Shown: in pieces, positions 24,897-33,251 of the stretch
How the letters are laid out: each line of letters begins with the position of its first letter
How positions within the stretch are numbered: position 1 is the stretch's first letter
Source: an uncultured Eubacteriales bacterium
GTDB lineage: Bacteria > Bacillota > Clostridia > Christensenellales > CAG-138
Assembly (NCBI GenBank): GCA_900546845.1
Contig: UREK01000021.1
Span: 1-37,694 of the forward strand
Direction of reading: 5' to 3'
Length of the DNA stretch: 37,694 nt
Notes under the pieces: model-generated
Seen by the model: only the letters and a program-made list of their open reading frames with translations
Databases searched by the model: none
What the model was told of the DNA's origin: nothing
Made by a program: the position numbers and the translations under genes

Positions 24897-24920
24897 GTAC
24901 TGTCTTTATTGATAGGTACT
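24896..24920. promoter_or_regulatory. Candidate HxlR operator
   Basis: AGTACTGTC and GATAGGTACT form an inverted repeat around TTTATT with one bulge and one mismatch. It touches the -35 box of the flavin reductase promoter and lies in the HxlR leader, so one bound dimer could control both genes. Confidence 0.6.
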
Positions 24921-24939
24921 ATCTTCAAGGAAAGCCAAT

Positions 24940-25272
24940 ATGATCAAACCATACATTGAAAATGCCAATTTTGAAGATACCGGGTTTAGCTACACGTTGT
25001 CCTTAATTTCCGGAAAGCACAAAATGGTGATCCTTTATTGTTTAATGGAGTTTGAAGTGGTTCGGTTCAATGAGCTGCGGAGGTATCTGAAGAATATCTC
25101 TGACAAAACGCTCAGCACAAATCTAAAGGAGCTGGAAGCCGACGAGTTGATTATCCGCACGGAATATCCCCAGATCCCGCCGAAGGTCGAATATAGCTTG
25201 AGTGAGCGCGGAAAAACGCTCATGGCTGTGTTGGATCAGCTATGCGTGTGGGGAGAAAACAATCGGAAATAA
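24940..25272 (+). CDS. HxlR family transcriptional regulator
   Basis: A 110-residue winged-helix regulator. LSLISGKHKMVILYCLMEFEVVRFNELRRYL and ISDKTLSTNLKELEADELIIR are the HxlR core (about residues 20-75), and YSLSERGKTLMAVL follows as the usual wing and dimer helix. Members sense redox or aldehyde stress, often through Cys; here the Cys residues are in YCLM and QLCVW. The ATG at 24940 follows AAGGAAAG. It is divergent from the flavin reductase gene, which it probably controls. It is A/T-rich like its partner. Confidence 0.93.
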   Translation: MIKPYIENANFEDTGFSYTLSLISGKHKMVILYCLMEFEVVRFNELRRYLKNISDKTLSTNLKELEADELIIRTEYPQIPPKVEYSLSERGKTLMAVLDQLCVWGENNRK

Positions 25273-25317
25273 TGGCCATGAAATGTCAGCTGTAACGCAG
25301 AAATGCCAAGCCATATA

Positions 25318-25665
25318 TCGCCGAAAGAACTCGATCATCGCAAACAGCGTGCCGATGGTGCGGTTGAGCTCCTTCTTGCGCCCTGCGCCGATGAGTTGGG
25401 AGATATAGACCTGCCCGCCGGTGGAACGCCCCATGCAGGACATCGTCATAAAATTGCAGACCTCGCTTGCGATCGAAACCGCCGCGCGGCCTTCCTTCCC
25501 AACATATTGGCCTACGACAGCCATATCTATGAGCGAATAAACGATTTGCAGCACGTTGGAAAACATGAAGGGAAGCGAGAACCGAAGCATTTGCTGCGGG
25601 ATGCTGCTCGATGTGAAGTCGCATATCATGTTTGCGACGCTTTTTGCGGAACCCGACAATTCCAT
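25318..25665 (-). pseudogene. MATE efflux gene, N-terminal fragment only
   Basis: About 115 codons match the start of a MATE transporter: LRFSLPFMFSNVLQIVYSLIDMAVVG, GKEGRAAVSIASEV, GGQVYISQLIGAG and NRTIGTLFAMI. The match then stops and the frame runs on into unrelated residues to 25240, while a complete MATE protein needs about 450. The break coincides with the edge of the A/T-rich reductase/HxlR segment, which suggests that its arrival removed the rest. The ATG at 25665 is only one base after AGGAGGA; a TTG at 25659 has better spacing. Probably not functional. Confidence 0.8.
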
Positions 25666-25756
25666 TCCTCCTTAGCAGAATACGATTCCATTATAAATGT
25701 ATATGAACATTTATCATAACATAGGAGGGGCGTTCGTCAAGGCGCGGGCATGCGGC

Positions 25757-26317
25757 TTATGCAAGCACGCCCAGATGCTCCAGCAGGATCTTCGCGCCCA
25801 TGAGGATGAGCACGACCCCGCCGAAAAACTCCGCGCGGGATTTATACTTCGCGCCGAACACGTTGCCGATCTTTACGCCGAGGCAGGAGAGCGTGAACGT
25901 GATCACGCCGATGAAGGAGACCGCCGGGGCGATCTGCACCTGCAAAAAGGCGAACGTCACGCCGACGGCCAGCGCGTCGATGCTCGTGGCGACAGCGAGC
26001 GGCAGCATGGCCTTCGGGCCGAAGGAGTCGTTGAACTCCTCGCTTTCCGCACGGGATTCGCGGATCATGTTCGCGCCGATGAGGCCGAGCAGCGCGAAGG
26101 CGATCCAATGATCCACGGACTGGATGAGGGATTCAAACTGCGTGCCGAGGAAATATCCAAGCAGCGGCATCAGCGCCTGGAACCCGCCAAAGTAAAGCCC
26201 GGCCGTGAGCGCATGGCGCGGCGAGGCTTTGCGTACGGAAAGCCCCTTGCAGACCGCCACCGCGAACGCGTCCATGGAAAGGCCGAGGGCGATGATGAAC
26301 AGCTCCCACAAATGCAT
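25757..26317 (-). CDS. mntP: Manganese efflux pump MntP
   Basis: A 186-residue integral membrane protein with six helices that exports Mn2+. The two repeated halves carry the conserved Asp motifs ALGLSMDAFAVAVCKGL (about residues 11-27) and VATSIDALAVGVTFA (about 108-122). The ATG at 26317 follows TGGAGGAAACGAAGC. It lies just after a yybP-ykoY manganese riboswitch with its own promoter, so high manganese should raise expression. This agreement of gene and switch makes the call secure. Confidence 0.97.
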   Translation of the reverse strand: MHLWELFIIALGLSMDAFAVAVCKGLSVRKASPRHALTAGLYFGGFQALMPLLGYFLGTQFESLIQSVDHWIAFALLGLIGANMIRESRAESEEFNDSFGPKAMLPLAVATSIDALAVGVTFAFLQVQIAPAVSFIGVITFTLSCLGVKIGNVFGAKYKSRAEFFGGVVLILMGAKILLEHLGVLA

Positions 26318-26357
26318 GCTTCGTTTCCTCCAAGTGTGCCGTTTTTAATATATGAGC

Positions 26358-26490
26358 AAAAAAAGAGACCTATCTGCGCAGAAAACAGATAAGTCTCGCC
26401 ATTTCATGCCAAGCCGGGAAGCGGGGCGCTTCCAGTATGTCGACTTCGCCACGCGGCAGTCCGCGCCGGCTACTCCCTTACTTGGCAAAT
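26358..26490 (-). promoter_or_regulatory. Manganese riboswitch (yybP-ykoY) with terminator platform
   Basis: Read on minus, GCCAAGTAAGGGAGTAGC opens the aptamer, GTCGACATACTGG forms the second conserved loop, and CTTGGC and GGCGAGAC close it. These are the hallmarks of the yybP-ykoY family. The expression platform is a strong terminator: GAGACTTATCTG pairs with CAGATAGGTCTC and a T7 run follows (26365-26396 plus T run). Mn2+ binding is expected to prevent terminator formation and let mntP be read. Confidence 0.93.
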
Positions 26491-26520
26491 ATCGTATCAC
26501 GCGGCGGGCGCTCGTGTCAA
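26491..26520 (-). promoter_or_regulatory. Promoter of the riboswitch and mntP
   Basis: On minus, TTGACA (26520-26515), 18 bases, then TACGAT (26496-26491). Transcription would start near 26484, at the first base pairs of the aptamer. The -35 box overlaps the stop codon of the lipoprotein gene at 26517. Confidence 0.75.
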
Positions 26521-26966
26521 GCGGCAGGCTTGGAAAGCACGCCGTCCAGCTGCCCGCTGTGCTCAACCATGAGCGCGCCGTCCGCATCGTCGCCAAAGGT
26601 GAGCACGGCGGTCTTCCCTTCGGAAAGATCCAGCGTAAACACGCCTTCCACAAGCGGCTCGCCCAGTTCCTCTCCAACGCCCGCATACGCTTGTGCCAGC
26701 GCGGTTATGCCATCGGCTTCCGGGAGGGTGAAGCCAAAGGTTTCCCCGCGGCGCAGCGGCGTGCCGTCCGCATATTGAGCGTACTTGTCAGCGCTCGCAT
26801 AGGTAAGCGACACGGTGCGCACCTCCGCCGCGCTGTCGAACACGATGAACACGTTCGCGTCCGGGTCCAGCTCCGCCGCCCCGCAGCCGCAGGCAAGGCA
26901 GAGGAGAACAGAGATCACAAGCGGCATGAATACGCGCCGTTGTTTTGTTGTTGCAAAAATCTTCAT
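26517..26966 (-). CDS. Putative lipoprotein of unknown function (paralogue 2)
   Basis: A 149-residue protein with an N-terminal export signal (MKIFATTKQRRVFMPLVISVL) ending in LACGCGAAE, which resembles a lipobox although the residue before the Cys pair is not ideal. The exposed part has repeated Thr/Val strands and no motif I know. The N-terminus is similar in design to the protein at 27037-27483 (charged start, FMPL or FMLP, LACGC), so the two may be diverged duplicates. AAAGGAG precedes the ATG. It is the last gene of the operon running from 29638. Confidence 0.8.
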   Translation of the reverse strand: MKIFATTKQRRVFMPLVISVLLCLACGCGAAELDPDANVFIVFDSAAEVRTVSLTYASADKYAQYADGTPLRRGETFGFTLPEADGITALAQAYAGVGEELGEPLVEGVFTLDLSEGKTAVLTFGDDADGALMVEHSGQLDGVLSKPAA

Positions 26967-27036
26967 TGTTGGAGCTCCTTTCCTGATTTTAAAGTAAACT
27001 TCTCAGCATTCCGGCGCAGCCAAACCCGCCGCTTGC

Positions 27037-27483
27037 TCAAAACACAGCCTCAAACTCAAACCAGTTTCCCTCGATGCGGGCCGTCGTCCCCCGGTTATCG
27101 CCTTCCGCGCCCCATGCCCACCCGGTTTCCGTTTGCGTCAGGGCCACATCCGCGTTCTGAAACGCTGCCGGTTCTCCGCTTGCGGAATAGTAGATTCCTT
27201 TATAGGTGGAAGCTGGAACACTTCCGCACGCAGAGGTGATAAATTCAACGATCTGGTTTTCCCCCGCCCAATAAGAGACGCTTTCTATGCCCTGGATCGA
27301 AACGCCGCCGGCGTCCCCCTTCTCCAGGATCTCGCAGGCCGCTTTTTCGAGCGCCTCGCGGTTTTCAGCATAAAACCGCTGCGGATCGTCCGCCGCAACG
27401 CAGCCGCAGGCAAGGCAGGCAATCAGGCCAAGCACAGGCAGCATAAACGCATGCCGCCGTTTTTTTACTATGCTTCGCTTCAT
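27037..27483 (-). CDS. Putative lipoprotein of unknown function (paralogue 1)
   Basis: A 148-residue protein with export signal KRRHAFMLPVLGLIACL, a likely lipid-attachment region LACGCVAAD, and an exposed domain with several Trp residues (SYWAGEN, GWAWGAEGDN). The fold is not recognised. The ATG at 27483 has AAAGGGGA 8 bases upstream; an in-frame ATG at 27501 overlaps the previous stop as ATGA and may be used by translational coupling. The gene follows the DUF4173 gene directly and precedes its paralogue, so it is part of the same operon. Confidence 0.8.
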   Translation of the reverse strand: MKRSIVKKRRHAFMLPVLGLIACLACGCVAADDPQRFYAENREALEKAACEILEKGDAGGVSIQGIESVSYWAGENQIVEFITSACGSVPASTYKGIYYSASGEPAAFQNADVALTQTETGWAWGAEGDNRGTTARIEGNWFEFEAVF

Positions 27484-27497
27484 TTTGCTTTCCCCTT

Positions 27498-28946
27498 TCA
27501 TCCTTCCCTTTTCGCCGTGTTGTCCAAATCCTCCGGCGCAACGTCATAATAGATCTGTTGCCGCATCGGGCTTTCCAGCAGCACGCCGCGCGCGTCCGCC
27601 GAAAGCTGATAGCGCAGGAAGTTTGCGTTGGCCTCGCTCAAAGCGCCCTTTTGCGCCGCGTCCGCAAGGACGCTCCGCGCGATAATCGCGTCGAGGTTGA
27701 GCGCGCAAAGGCAGAGATACCAGGCGACGAGCGCGCCTGCAAGCAGGCGAATGAGCCGGAGGCGCGGCCGGTAGAGCTTCACCGCGCAGAGCGCGAGCGC
27801 CGCAAGCAGGAAGAGCATGAACCAGAGCGGCAGGATGCGGTTGATCGTGAGGCCGTAGGCGCGGATGTAAAGCGCGAGGCGGTACAGCGCGGAGGCGAGC
27901 ACGAGCGCCGTCGCGCCGAGGAGCGCGAGCAGCACCCGCCGCAGGGCCGGGCTTTCCTTGGTGTACGCATGGCATATGCCGAAGGCGAGGAAGTTGATCG
28001 CCGCCACGGCGCAAAGCTCATGGAAGCCGCGCACTGCGTATTCGGAATAGGTCAGCGCCTCCGGCAGGCCCGCAAGCCCCGTGAGGTACGTAAACTGGAA
28101 GGCCGCGAACACCGCGTACACCGCGAGCAGCAGCCCGAGCGCCGCGAGCGCGCTTGCGGATTCGACCGTCTTCGGGTACGGCGTTTCGGCAACCTTGGGC
28201 CGCTGCCAGGTCATCGCGTACAGGAAGGAGTAAAAGAGCATCGCAATGAAGAGCGTGCCCACGAGCCGCGGCACAAAGCTGCCGAAGGAAAGCCCCGCGA
28301 GGGCATTTTTGAAGTAATAGGCCATCACTGCGTCCGCCTCTATGAGCAGCGCCGCCACGAGGACCGCCACCGGCAGCGCGCAGAGGAGGCCGATGCGCGC
28401 CGCCCGCGCCCGCGGGCTCCCCTTGCCGCGCGGGAACAGGCTCCCGAGCGCCCCGAAGAAGCGGCCGATGCAGGCGAACGGGGCCACGAACCAACCGCGC
28501 AGGTACAGCCCGAAATACTGCCCTTCCCGGCAGGCCGGGACATCATAGGCGCAGTCCACAGCATGCAGCATCAGAAGGAGCGGGATCACGAGCAGGTTAA
28601 GCAGCGACGTTTCCGCCTGCGCGTATATGGCGTAGCGCAAAAACAGCAGCGCCGTCGCAGCAAGCAGGAACAGGCTCGAAGGGCGGAGGGCGCGCTTGGG
28701 ATTCGCCGCGCAGAAGCCTGCGGCATATACGGCCCAGAACACCGCATAGGCCGGGATAAATTCACGGACAGTGCTCGAAAAGAACGCGCCGGCGTCCCCG
28801 AACCACCAGAAGGCAACGATCCCCCCGAGCACGAGCGTAAACAGGAGCAGCAGCCGCTGCACGGGGGTGTATACGCGCTTTTCAGGCGCAGCCGCCTCCC
28901 CCGAAGGCGGTGCGGGCGGCTGTTCGTAATACTTTTCTTCCATCAT
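27498..28946 (-). CDS. DUF4173/DUF4153-like multipass membrane protein
   Basis: A 482-residue membrane protein with about eleven hydrophobic helices after a soluble N-terminal stretch rich in Pro and Glu (EQPPAPPSGEAAAPEK). YAVRGFHELCAVAAINFLAFG and the long polar tail (NLDAIIARSVLADAAQKG) match DUF4173-type proteins, whose biochemical role is unknown. The start overlaps the HTH gene stop as ATGA, and a second ATG follows immediately at 28943. This and the two neighbours upstream are a frequent clostridial arrangement. A sensor or transporter role would be speculation. Confidence 0.82.
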   Translation of the reverse strand: MMEEKYYEQPPAPPSGEAAAPEKRVYTPVQRLLLLFTLVLGGIVAFWWFGDAGAFFSSTVREFIPAYAVFWAVYAAGFCAANPKRALRPSSLFLLAATALLFLRYAIYAQAETSLLNLLVIPLLLMLHAVDCAYDVPACREGQYFGLYLRGWFVAPFACIGRFFGALGSLFPRGKGSPRARAARIGLLCALPVAVLVAALLIEADAVMAYYFKNALAGLSFGSFVPRLVGTLFIAMLFYSFLYAMTWQRPKVAETPYPKTVESASALAALGLLLAVYAVFAAFQFTYLTGLAGLPEALTYSEYAVRGFHELCAVAAINFLAFGICHAYTKESPALRRVLLALLGATALVLASALYRLALYIRAYGLTINRILPLWFMLFLLAALALCAVKLYRPRLRLIRLLAGALVAWYLCLCALNLDAIIARSVLADAAQKGALSEANANFLRYQLSADARGVLLESPMRQQIYYDVAPEDLDNTAKREG

Positions 28947-29167
28947 ACGGCCTCGCTCTCTTTTTCGTCCGGGATATATTCCAGGATGTCCGCCGGCTGG
29001 CATTCCAGGATGCGGCAGAGCGCATCGAGCGTGGAAAAGCGGATGGCCTTCCCCTTGTTGGTTTTGAGGATGGAAAGGTTGGCCGGCGTAATACCGAGCC
29101 GTTCGGCCAGCTCACCGGAGGAAAGCCTGCGCTTGGCGAGCATCACATCGAGATTTACGCGGATCAT
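28943..29167 (-). CDS. Small HTH regulator (XRE family, YozG-like)
   Basis: A 74-residue protein that is almost only a Cro/CI-type DNA-binding domain: LSSGELAERLGITPANLSIL is the helix-turn-helix, and RFSTLDALCRILECQPADIL the rest of the domain. Such short proteins usually accompany DUF2975 membrane proteins and probably regulate their own operon. GGAGGG precedes the ATG at 29167, 15 bases after the DUF2975 stop. The inverted repeat at 29651-29677 is a candidate target. Confidence 0.94.
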   Translation of the reverse strand: MIRVNLDVMLAKRRLSSGELAERLGITPANLSILKTNKGKAIRFSTLDALCRILECQPADILEYIPDEKESEAV

Positions 29168-29182
29168 TTGTGCTCGCCCTCC

Positions 29183-29638
29183 TTAAATCGTCAGGTCGTT
29201 TTCGAGCTTGAACGCGACCGCCCGGCGGAACACGCCCGCAAGCACGAGCGCGAACAGGCCCGCAAGCAGCATCACAATCGCGCAGACAGCTGTCATGGGC
29301 GTAAAATGCGCAAAGCAGCGCACGGCGAACATCGCCCCTGCAAGCTCCGCCGCGACGCCCATACGCACGAAGGCGCGCACGTTGCGCTCCACAAACGGGT
29401 CGGCCAAAACCGTGCGCATTACGAGCAGCAGCTCGAAGAGAATCCACAGCGCAAACGCGGCAGCGGCCGTAAGGAAAACGCGCAGCGCAACGGGATTGGA
29501 ATCCGTTTGGCAATAGGCGGCAATGATCCGATCCCAGCCGCTGCCGGGGATATAAAGCGTCACGGCGCAAAAAAGCACAAACGCCGCAAGGAGATAGAGC
29601 ATCGCCTCCGTGATGCGGGGCAGCAGCTTCGTTTTCAT
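29183..29638 (-). CDS. DUF2975 membrane protein
   Basis: A 151-residue protein with four membrane helices (about residues 10-27, 44-66, 92-108 and 115-138). DPFVERNVRAFVRMG and the C-terminal LENDLTI are typical of DUF2975 proteins, which are found beside a small HTH gene as here. The ATG at 29638 follows TTGGAGGTG by about 11 bases; the frame extends upstream across the promoter and should not be used. It is the first gene of the operon DUF2975 - HTH - DUF4173 - two lipoproteins. Confidence 0.9.
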   Translation of the reverse strand: MKTKLLPRITEAMLYLLAAFVLFCAVTLYIPGSGWDRIIAAYCQTDSNPVALRVFLTAAAAFALWILFELLLVMRTVLADPFVERNVRAFVRMGVAAELAGAMFAVRCFAHFTPMTAVCAIVMLLAGLFALVLAGVFRRAVAFKLENDLTI

Positions 29639-29650
29639 AAAACAACAACA

Positions 29651-29677
29651 CCTCCAAGGAAATCGCTTTCTTGGAGG
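29651..29677. promoter_or_regulatory. Inverted repeat over the operon leader and ribosome site
   Basis: CCTCCAAG (29651-29658) and CTTGGAGG (29670-29677) are exact inverted repeats 11 bases apart. On the minus-strand message the second arm contains the ribosome binding site GGAGG and the first arm could hide it. The repeat also lies next to the start of transcription, so it may instead be the HTH protein's operator. Confidence 0.6.
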
Positions 29678-29678
29678 T

Positions 29679-29707
29679 ATTGTAGCATGGGTTTTATCGA
29701 ATTTCAA
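29679..29707 (-). promoter_or_regulatory. Promoter of the DUF2975 operon
   Basis: On minus, TTGAAA (29707-29702), 17 bases, then TACAAT (29684-29679). Transcription would start near 29672, inside the inverted repeat. Confidence 0.8.
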
Positions 29708-29776
29708 TATAAAATTATCGTTTTTCAATAATCGTTCATCATTCGCGCTATTCTGCCCGCCTTCGCGGGCGCCGCG

Positions 29777-30046
29777 TCACACGATGTCGATCTCCTTGCC
29801 GCAGAACTCACAGGTGTGCTTGCCTGGCTGTTTGAACGCCTTGCCCGGCAGCGGCCGGTTGCAGAATGGGCAGGCGATGGAAAAAGCGTTGGCGGCAGCC
29901 ATAATGAGTCCTACTGCAAGGGTGCACCCGAGAAGCACTAAATTGCGCACATCCCAAACCGCAAAGGCCAGCAGTTCAAGCAACAGAACAACGAGCGATA
30001 CCCGGCAGGCGATTTCAGTCACCCGGTAGACCAATCTGTGTTTCAT
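29777..30046 (-). CDS. Zinc-ribbon membrane protein of unknown function
   Basis: An 89-residue protein with two membrane helices (about residues 13-29 and 33-52) and a C-terminal zinc ribbon, CPFC about residue 59 and CEFC about residue 80, four Cys in two pairs. The tail ends KEIDIV. The ribbon probably binds zinc and faces the cytoplasm. The ATG at 30046 follows GGAAGGGC. It is not recognised as a known family. The space to its neighbours (136 bases to 30182) holds no clear gene. Confidence 0.8.
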   Translation of the reverse strand: MKHRLVYRVTEIACRVSLVVLLLELLAFAVWDVRNLVLLGCTLAVGLIMAAANAFSIACPFCNRPLPGKAFKQPGKHTCEFCGKEIDIV

Positions 30047-30181
30047 GAGCTTGCCCTTCCTCCATTCATATTCTGATAATACTTTAACATGTTGGATTGG
30101 CGCTTGCAACCGCATTCCGTAAGATATATTCTTCCCGCCGGAACGGAACCCGCCCGCACGTTTTCAAAACAGGAAGCGCGC

Positions 30182-31543
30182 TTATACCAGCTGCCGCGCC
30201 CACTTGCCCTGCCGCGTCCGGCGCAGCGCGAAGAACAGGCGCACGAGGCTTGCCACGTGCTGGCAGGCATAAACATACGGCAGCGGCAGTTTGAAATACA
30301 GTCCTACGAGCAGCGAGAGCGGGATGGAGATCGCCCACATGGGCAGAAGGTCGATGATCGCAGCGGCGCGCGTATCCCCGCCGCTTCTGAGAATACCCAC
30401 GATGATTGTAAAGTTGAGCGCCCAAAGCGGCAGCGCGAAGCCCATCACGAAGGTCGTATCCGCGGCAAGCGCCTGCGTTGCAGGCGTGGTGTTGGTGTAA
30501 AGATAAGGGATGTATACCCCAAGCGTGCAGACAAGCACCGCAACGAGCGTGCCAACGAGTGCGGAGAGCCAAAGGAAACGCTTGCCGTAAACATAGGCGT
30601 CATCCTGCCCGCTTGCGCCGAGCGTATTGCCGATGACGACCGCGGCCGCTGTGCCGATTCCCTGAAGCAGGATGAAGGAAAGCTTATCCACCGTGCCGAC
30701 GATCATCATCGCAGCGAAAGCATCCGTGCCCATTTTGCCGTAGATCGCATTCTGCGCAAGCATGCCGAGCGCCCAGATGGAATCATCCAGCAGCACTGGC
30801 GCGCTCACGGCGATGAACGGGCGGATGTTCGCAAACACATGGTCGAACAGCTCGTGCCATTTTGCGCGGGCGGCGGTATCCCGGGCGAAGCTGAAGAACA
30901 GCAGCGTGCCGCAATCCACTGCGGAGCCGATGAGCGTTGCGATGGCTGCGCCCCGCACGCCGAGCATCGGGAAGCCCAGGTTGCCGAAAATGAGGCAATA
31001 GTTCAGGAACATGTTCACAAGAAGCCCCGCAAGGCCGGAGAGCATGGGCAGCTTTGCATGGCCGGTGGATTTGTGGACCGCACCGAAGGGATAGATGACT
31101 GCCTTGAACAGATAGCCCCAGGAGGCGATGGCAAGATATTCGACGCCGCGCGCGGTCACGGCAGCCTCGTCGCTGAACAGGCCCACGCAGAACCCGCCGA
31201 AGCCCTGCGCCACAGCAACGAACAACGCTGCGCATGCACCCGCGAGCACGATGCAGAGGCCGAGCGTGCGGCGCACGCCGGCAAGGTCCTTTTTGCCGAA
31301 GTATTGCGCCATGAACACGCTGCCGCCGCCCGTGACGCCAAAAAGGCAGATGTCCAGCAGATAGGCAAGCTGGTTGGCAGCGCCGACGCCTGCAAGTTCA
31401 ATATCGCCGAGGCCGCCGATCATGATGGTATCCACCATGTACATGGCCGTTGAAAGGAGCTGCTGGAGCATAATGGGCAGGCACACGGCGAATACTTTGC
31501 GGTAGAACGCCTTGTCCGAAAGGCCGAGGATGTCGCGCTTCAT
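30182..31543 (-). CDS. MATE family multidrug/cation efflux transporter
   Basis: A 453-residue transporter with twelve predicted helices that exports drugs or metabolites using a sodium or proton gradient. FAVCLPIMLQQLLSTAMYMVDTIMIG and the second-half equivalent FIAVSAPVLLDDSIWALGMLAQNAIYG show the two homologous halves; GTAAAVVIGNTLGA is typical. The ATG at 31543 follows GGAGGGG by 10 bases. This copy is complete, in contrast with the fragment at 25318-25665. It is divergent from the YugP-like gene. The substrate cannot be predicted. Confidence 0.95.
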   Translation of the reverse strand: MKRDILGLSDKAFYRKVFAVCLPIMLQQLLSTAMYMVDTIMIGGLGDIELAGVGAANQLAYLLDICLFGVTGGGSVFMAQYFGKKDLAGVRRTLGLCIVLAGACAALFVAVAQGFGGFCVGLFSDEAAVTARGVEYLAIASWGYLFKAVIYPFGAVHKSTGHAKLPMLSGLAGLLVNMFLNYCLIFGNLGFPMLGVRGAAIATLIGSAVDCGTLLFFSFARDTAARAKWHELFDHVFANIRPFIAVSAPVLLDDSIWALGMLAQNAIYGKMGTDAFAAMMIVGTVDKLSFILLQGIGTAAAVVIGNTLGASGQDDAYVYGKRFLWLSALVGTLVAVLVCTLGVYIPYLYTNTTPATQALAADTTFVMGFALPLWALNFTIIVGILRSGGDTRAAAIIDLLPMWAISIPLSLLVGLYFKLPLPYVYACQHVASLVRLFFALRRTRQGKWARQLV

Positions 31544-31680
31544 AAAAATGGGTCCCCTCCAATGATACTGCGGATACAATGATAACATTCTGCGGAAAAA
31601 TTGTGAAGTGCGCGCCGCAAAATCCCGCTTTGTGATATACTTGTGGCAAACGAAAACGAATGCAGAAAGGTCGGAATGGT

Positions 31681-32373
<693 letters not shown>

Positions 32374-32397
32374 CCAAATCAAAACCTATCTGAAACT

Positions 32398-33078
32398 ATG
32401 GAATTCAATTTGGAATTGGAACGGCTGATGCAAAAGGAAGCGCACTTCCATGCAGCGCTGCGCTTCGTGCGCGCTGCATATGCGATTTTTGGCGTCGCCG
32501 TAGCGGGGCGCGGCGGGCTCCGGCACAGCAGCTATGAATGGATCAACGGGCTTTCCACGCTCTTGCTCATCCCGGGGCTCGCCCTCATGCGCCGCATGTT
32601 CCGCTGGAAGGGCGGCGCACAGCTCGAGATTTTGGTTTACGCGTTCGCCTGCCTGAGCTGGACGCTCGGCGGCGCGGCGGAATGCTATGAAGCCATCCCG
32701 TATTTCGACAAGGCAGTGCATACGCTTTCCGGCGTGCTCGTTTCGATGCTCGCGCTCGCGCTGTTCCGCGTGCTGGAGCGGGCGCGCCCCATCCCGGCGC
32801 AGGGGAAGGCTACGGCCTGCCTGTTCATGCTGTTTGCATCGATGGCGGTGGCAGGCATGTTCGAGCTTTGCGAATACGCGCTCGCCCCCTTCGTCGGACG
32901 CGATTTGCAGCATGTGTTGGATACGGGCGTTTCCGATACCATGGGGGACATATTCGTCTGCCTCTGCGGGACGCTCGTAAGCGTCGCGCTGCTCCTGCGC
33001 TCGTTCCGCGGAAAGCACAGCTTTCTGACCGACGCAGCGGACGCCTTTGCGCTGCAAAACGGCGCACGGCTGGCGTAA
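32398..33078 (+). CDS. DUF2238/YjdF-like membrane protein
   Basis: A 226-residue protein with about six helices. FDKAVHTLSGVLVSMLALALF, MFELCEYALAPFVG and DTGVSDTMGDIFVCL match the conserved His, Glu and Asp positions of DUF2238/YjdF-type proteins. The family is uncharacterised. The ATG at 32398 has only a weak binding site. A small hydrophilic C-terminus (RGKHSFLTDAADAFALQ) follows the last helix. It is separated from the glycogen operon by a gap of about 125 bases. Confidence 0.8.
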   Translation: MEFNLELERLMQKEAHFHAALRFVRAAYAIFGVAVAGRGGLRHSSYEWINGLSTLLLIPGLALMRRMFRWKGGAQLEILVYAFACLSWTLGGAAECYEAIPYFDKAVHTLSGVLVSMLALALFRVLERARPIPAQGKATACLFMLFASMAVAGMFELCEYALAPFVGRDLQHVLDTGVSDTMGDIFVCLCGTLVSVALLLRSFRGKHSFLTDAADAFALQNGARLA

Positions 33079-33203
33079 AGCCCGGGAGAACCATATACCG
33101 CCCGATCCACTCACAGTATCTCATCTTTTTCATAGCCTCGGCAAGAATTTAACTACCCTTTCCGGAGGAATTGGTTTAGAATATAAGTTAGGAGGAGGAG
33201 CCC

Positions 33204-33251
33204 ATGCGCCGGGAGTCCGCTCCAATCCCAAACCGAGGTGATATTTGGTGA
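33204..33251 (+). CDS. 15-residue leader peptide before glgB
   Basis: The frame MRRESAPIPNRGDIW starts at an ATG that lies 3 bases after the very strong binding site AGGAGGAGGAG (33190-33200) and ends in TGA at 33249-33251, overlapping the GTG start of glgB as GTGA. A frame with a strong site that stops exactly on the next start suggests translational coupling or control. The peptide may have no role itself. Confidence 0.55.
   Translation: MRRESAPIPNRGDIW

Noticed and set aside
27558..29186. A plus-strand open frame (542 codons) opposite the DUF4173 gene
   Set aside because: Arg/Glu-rich shadow of hydrophobic coding sequence; no start signal.
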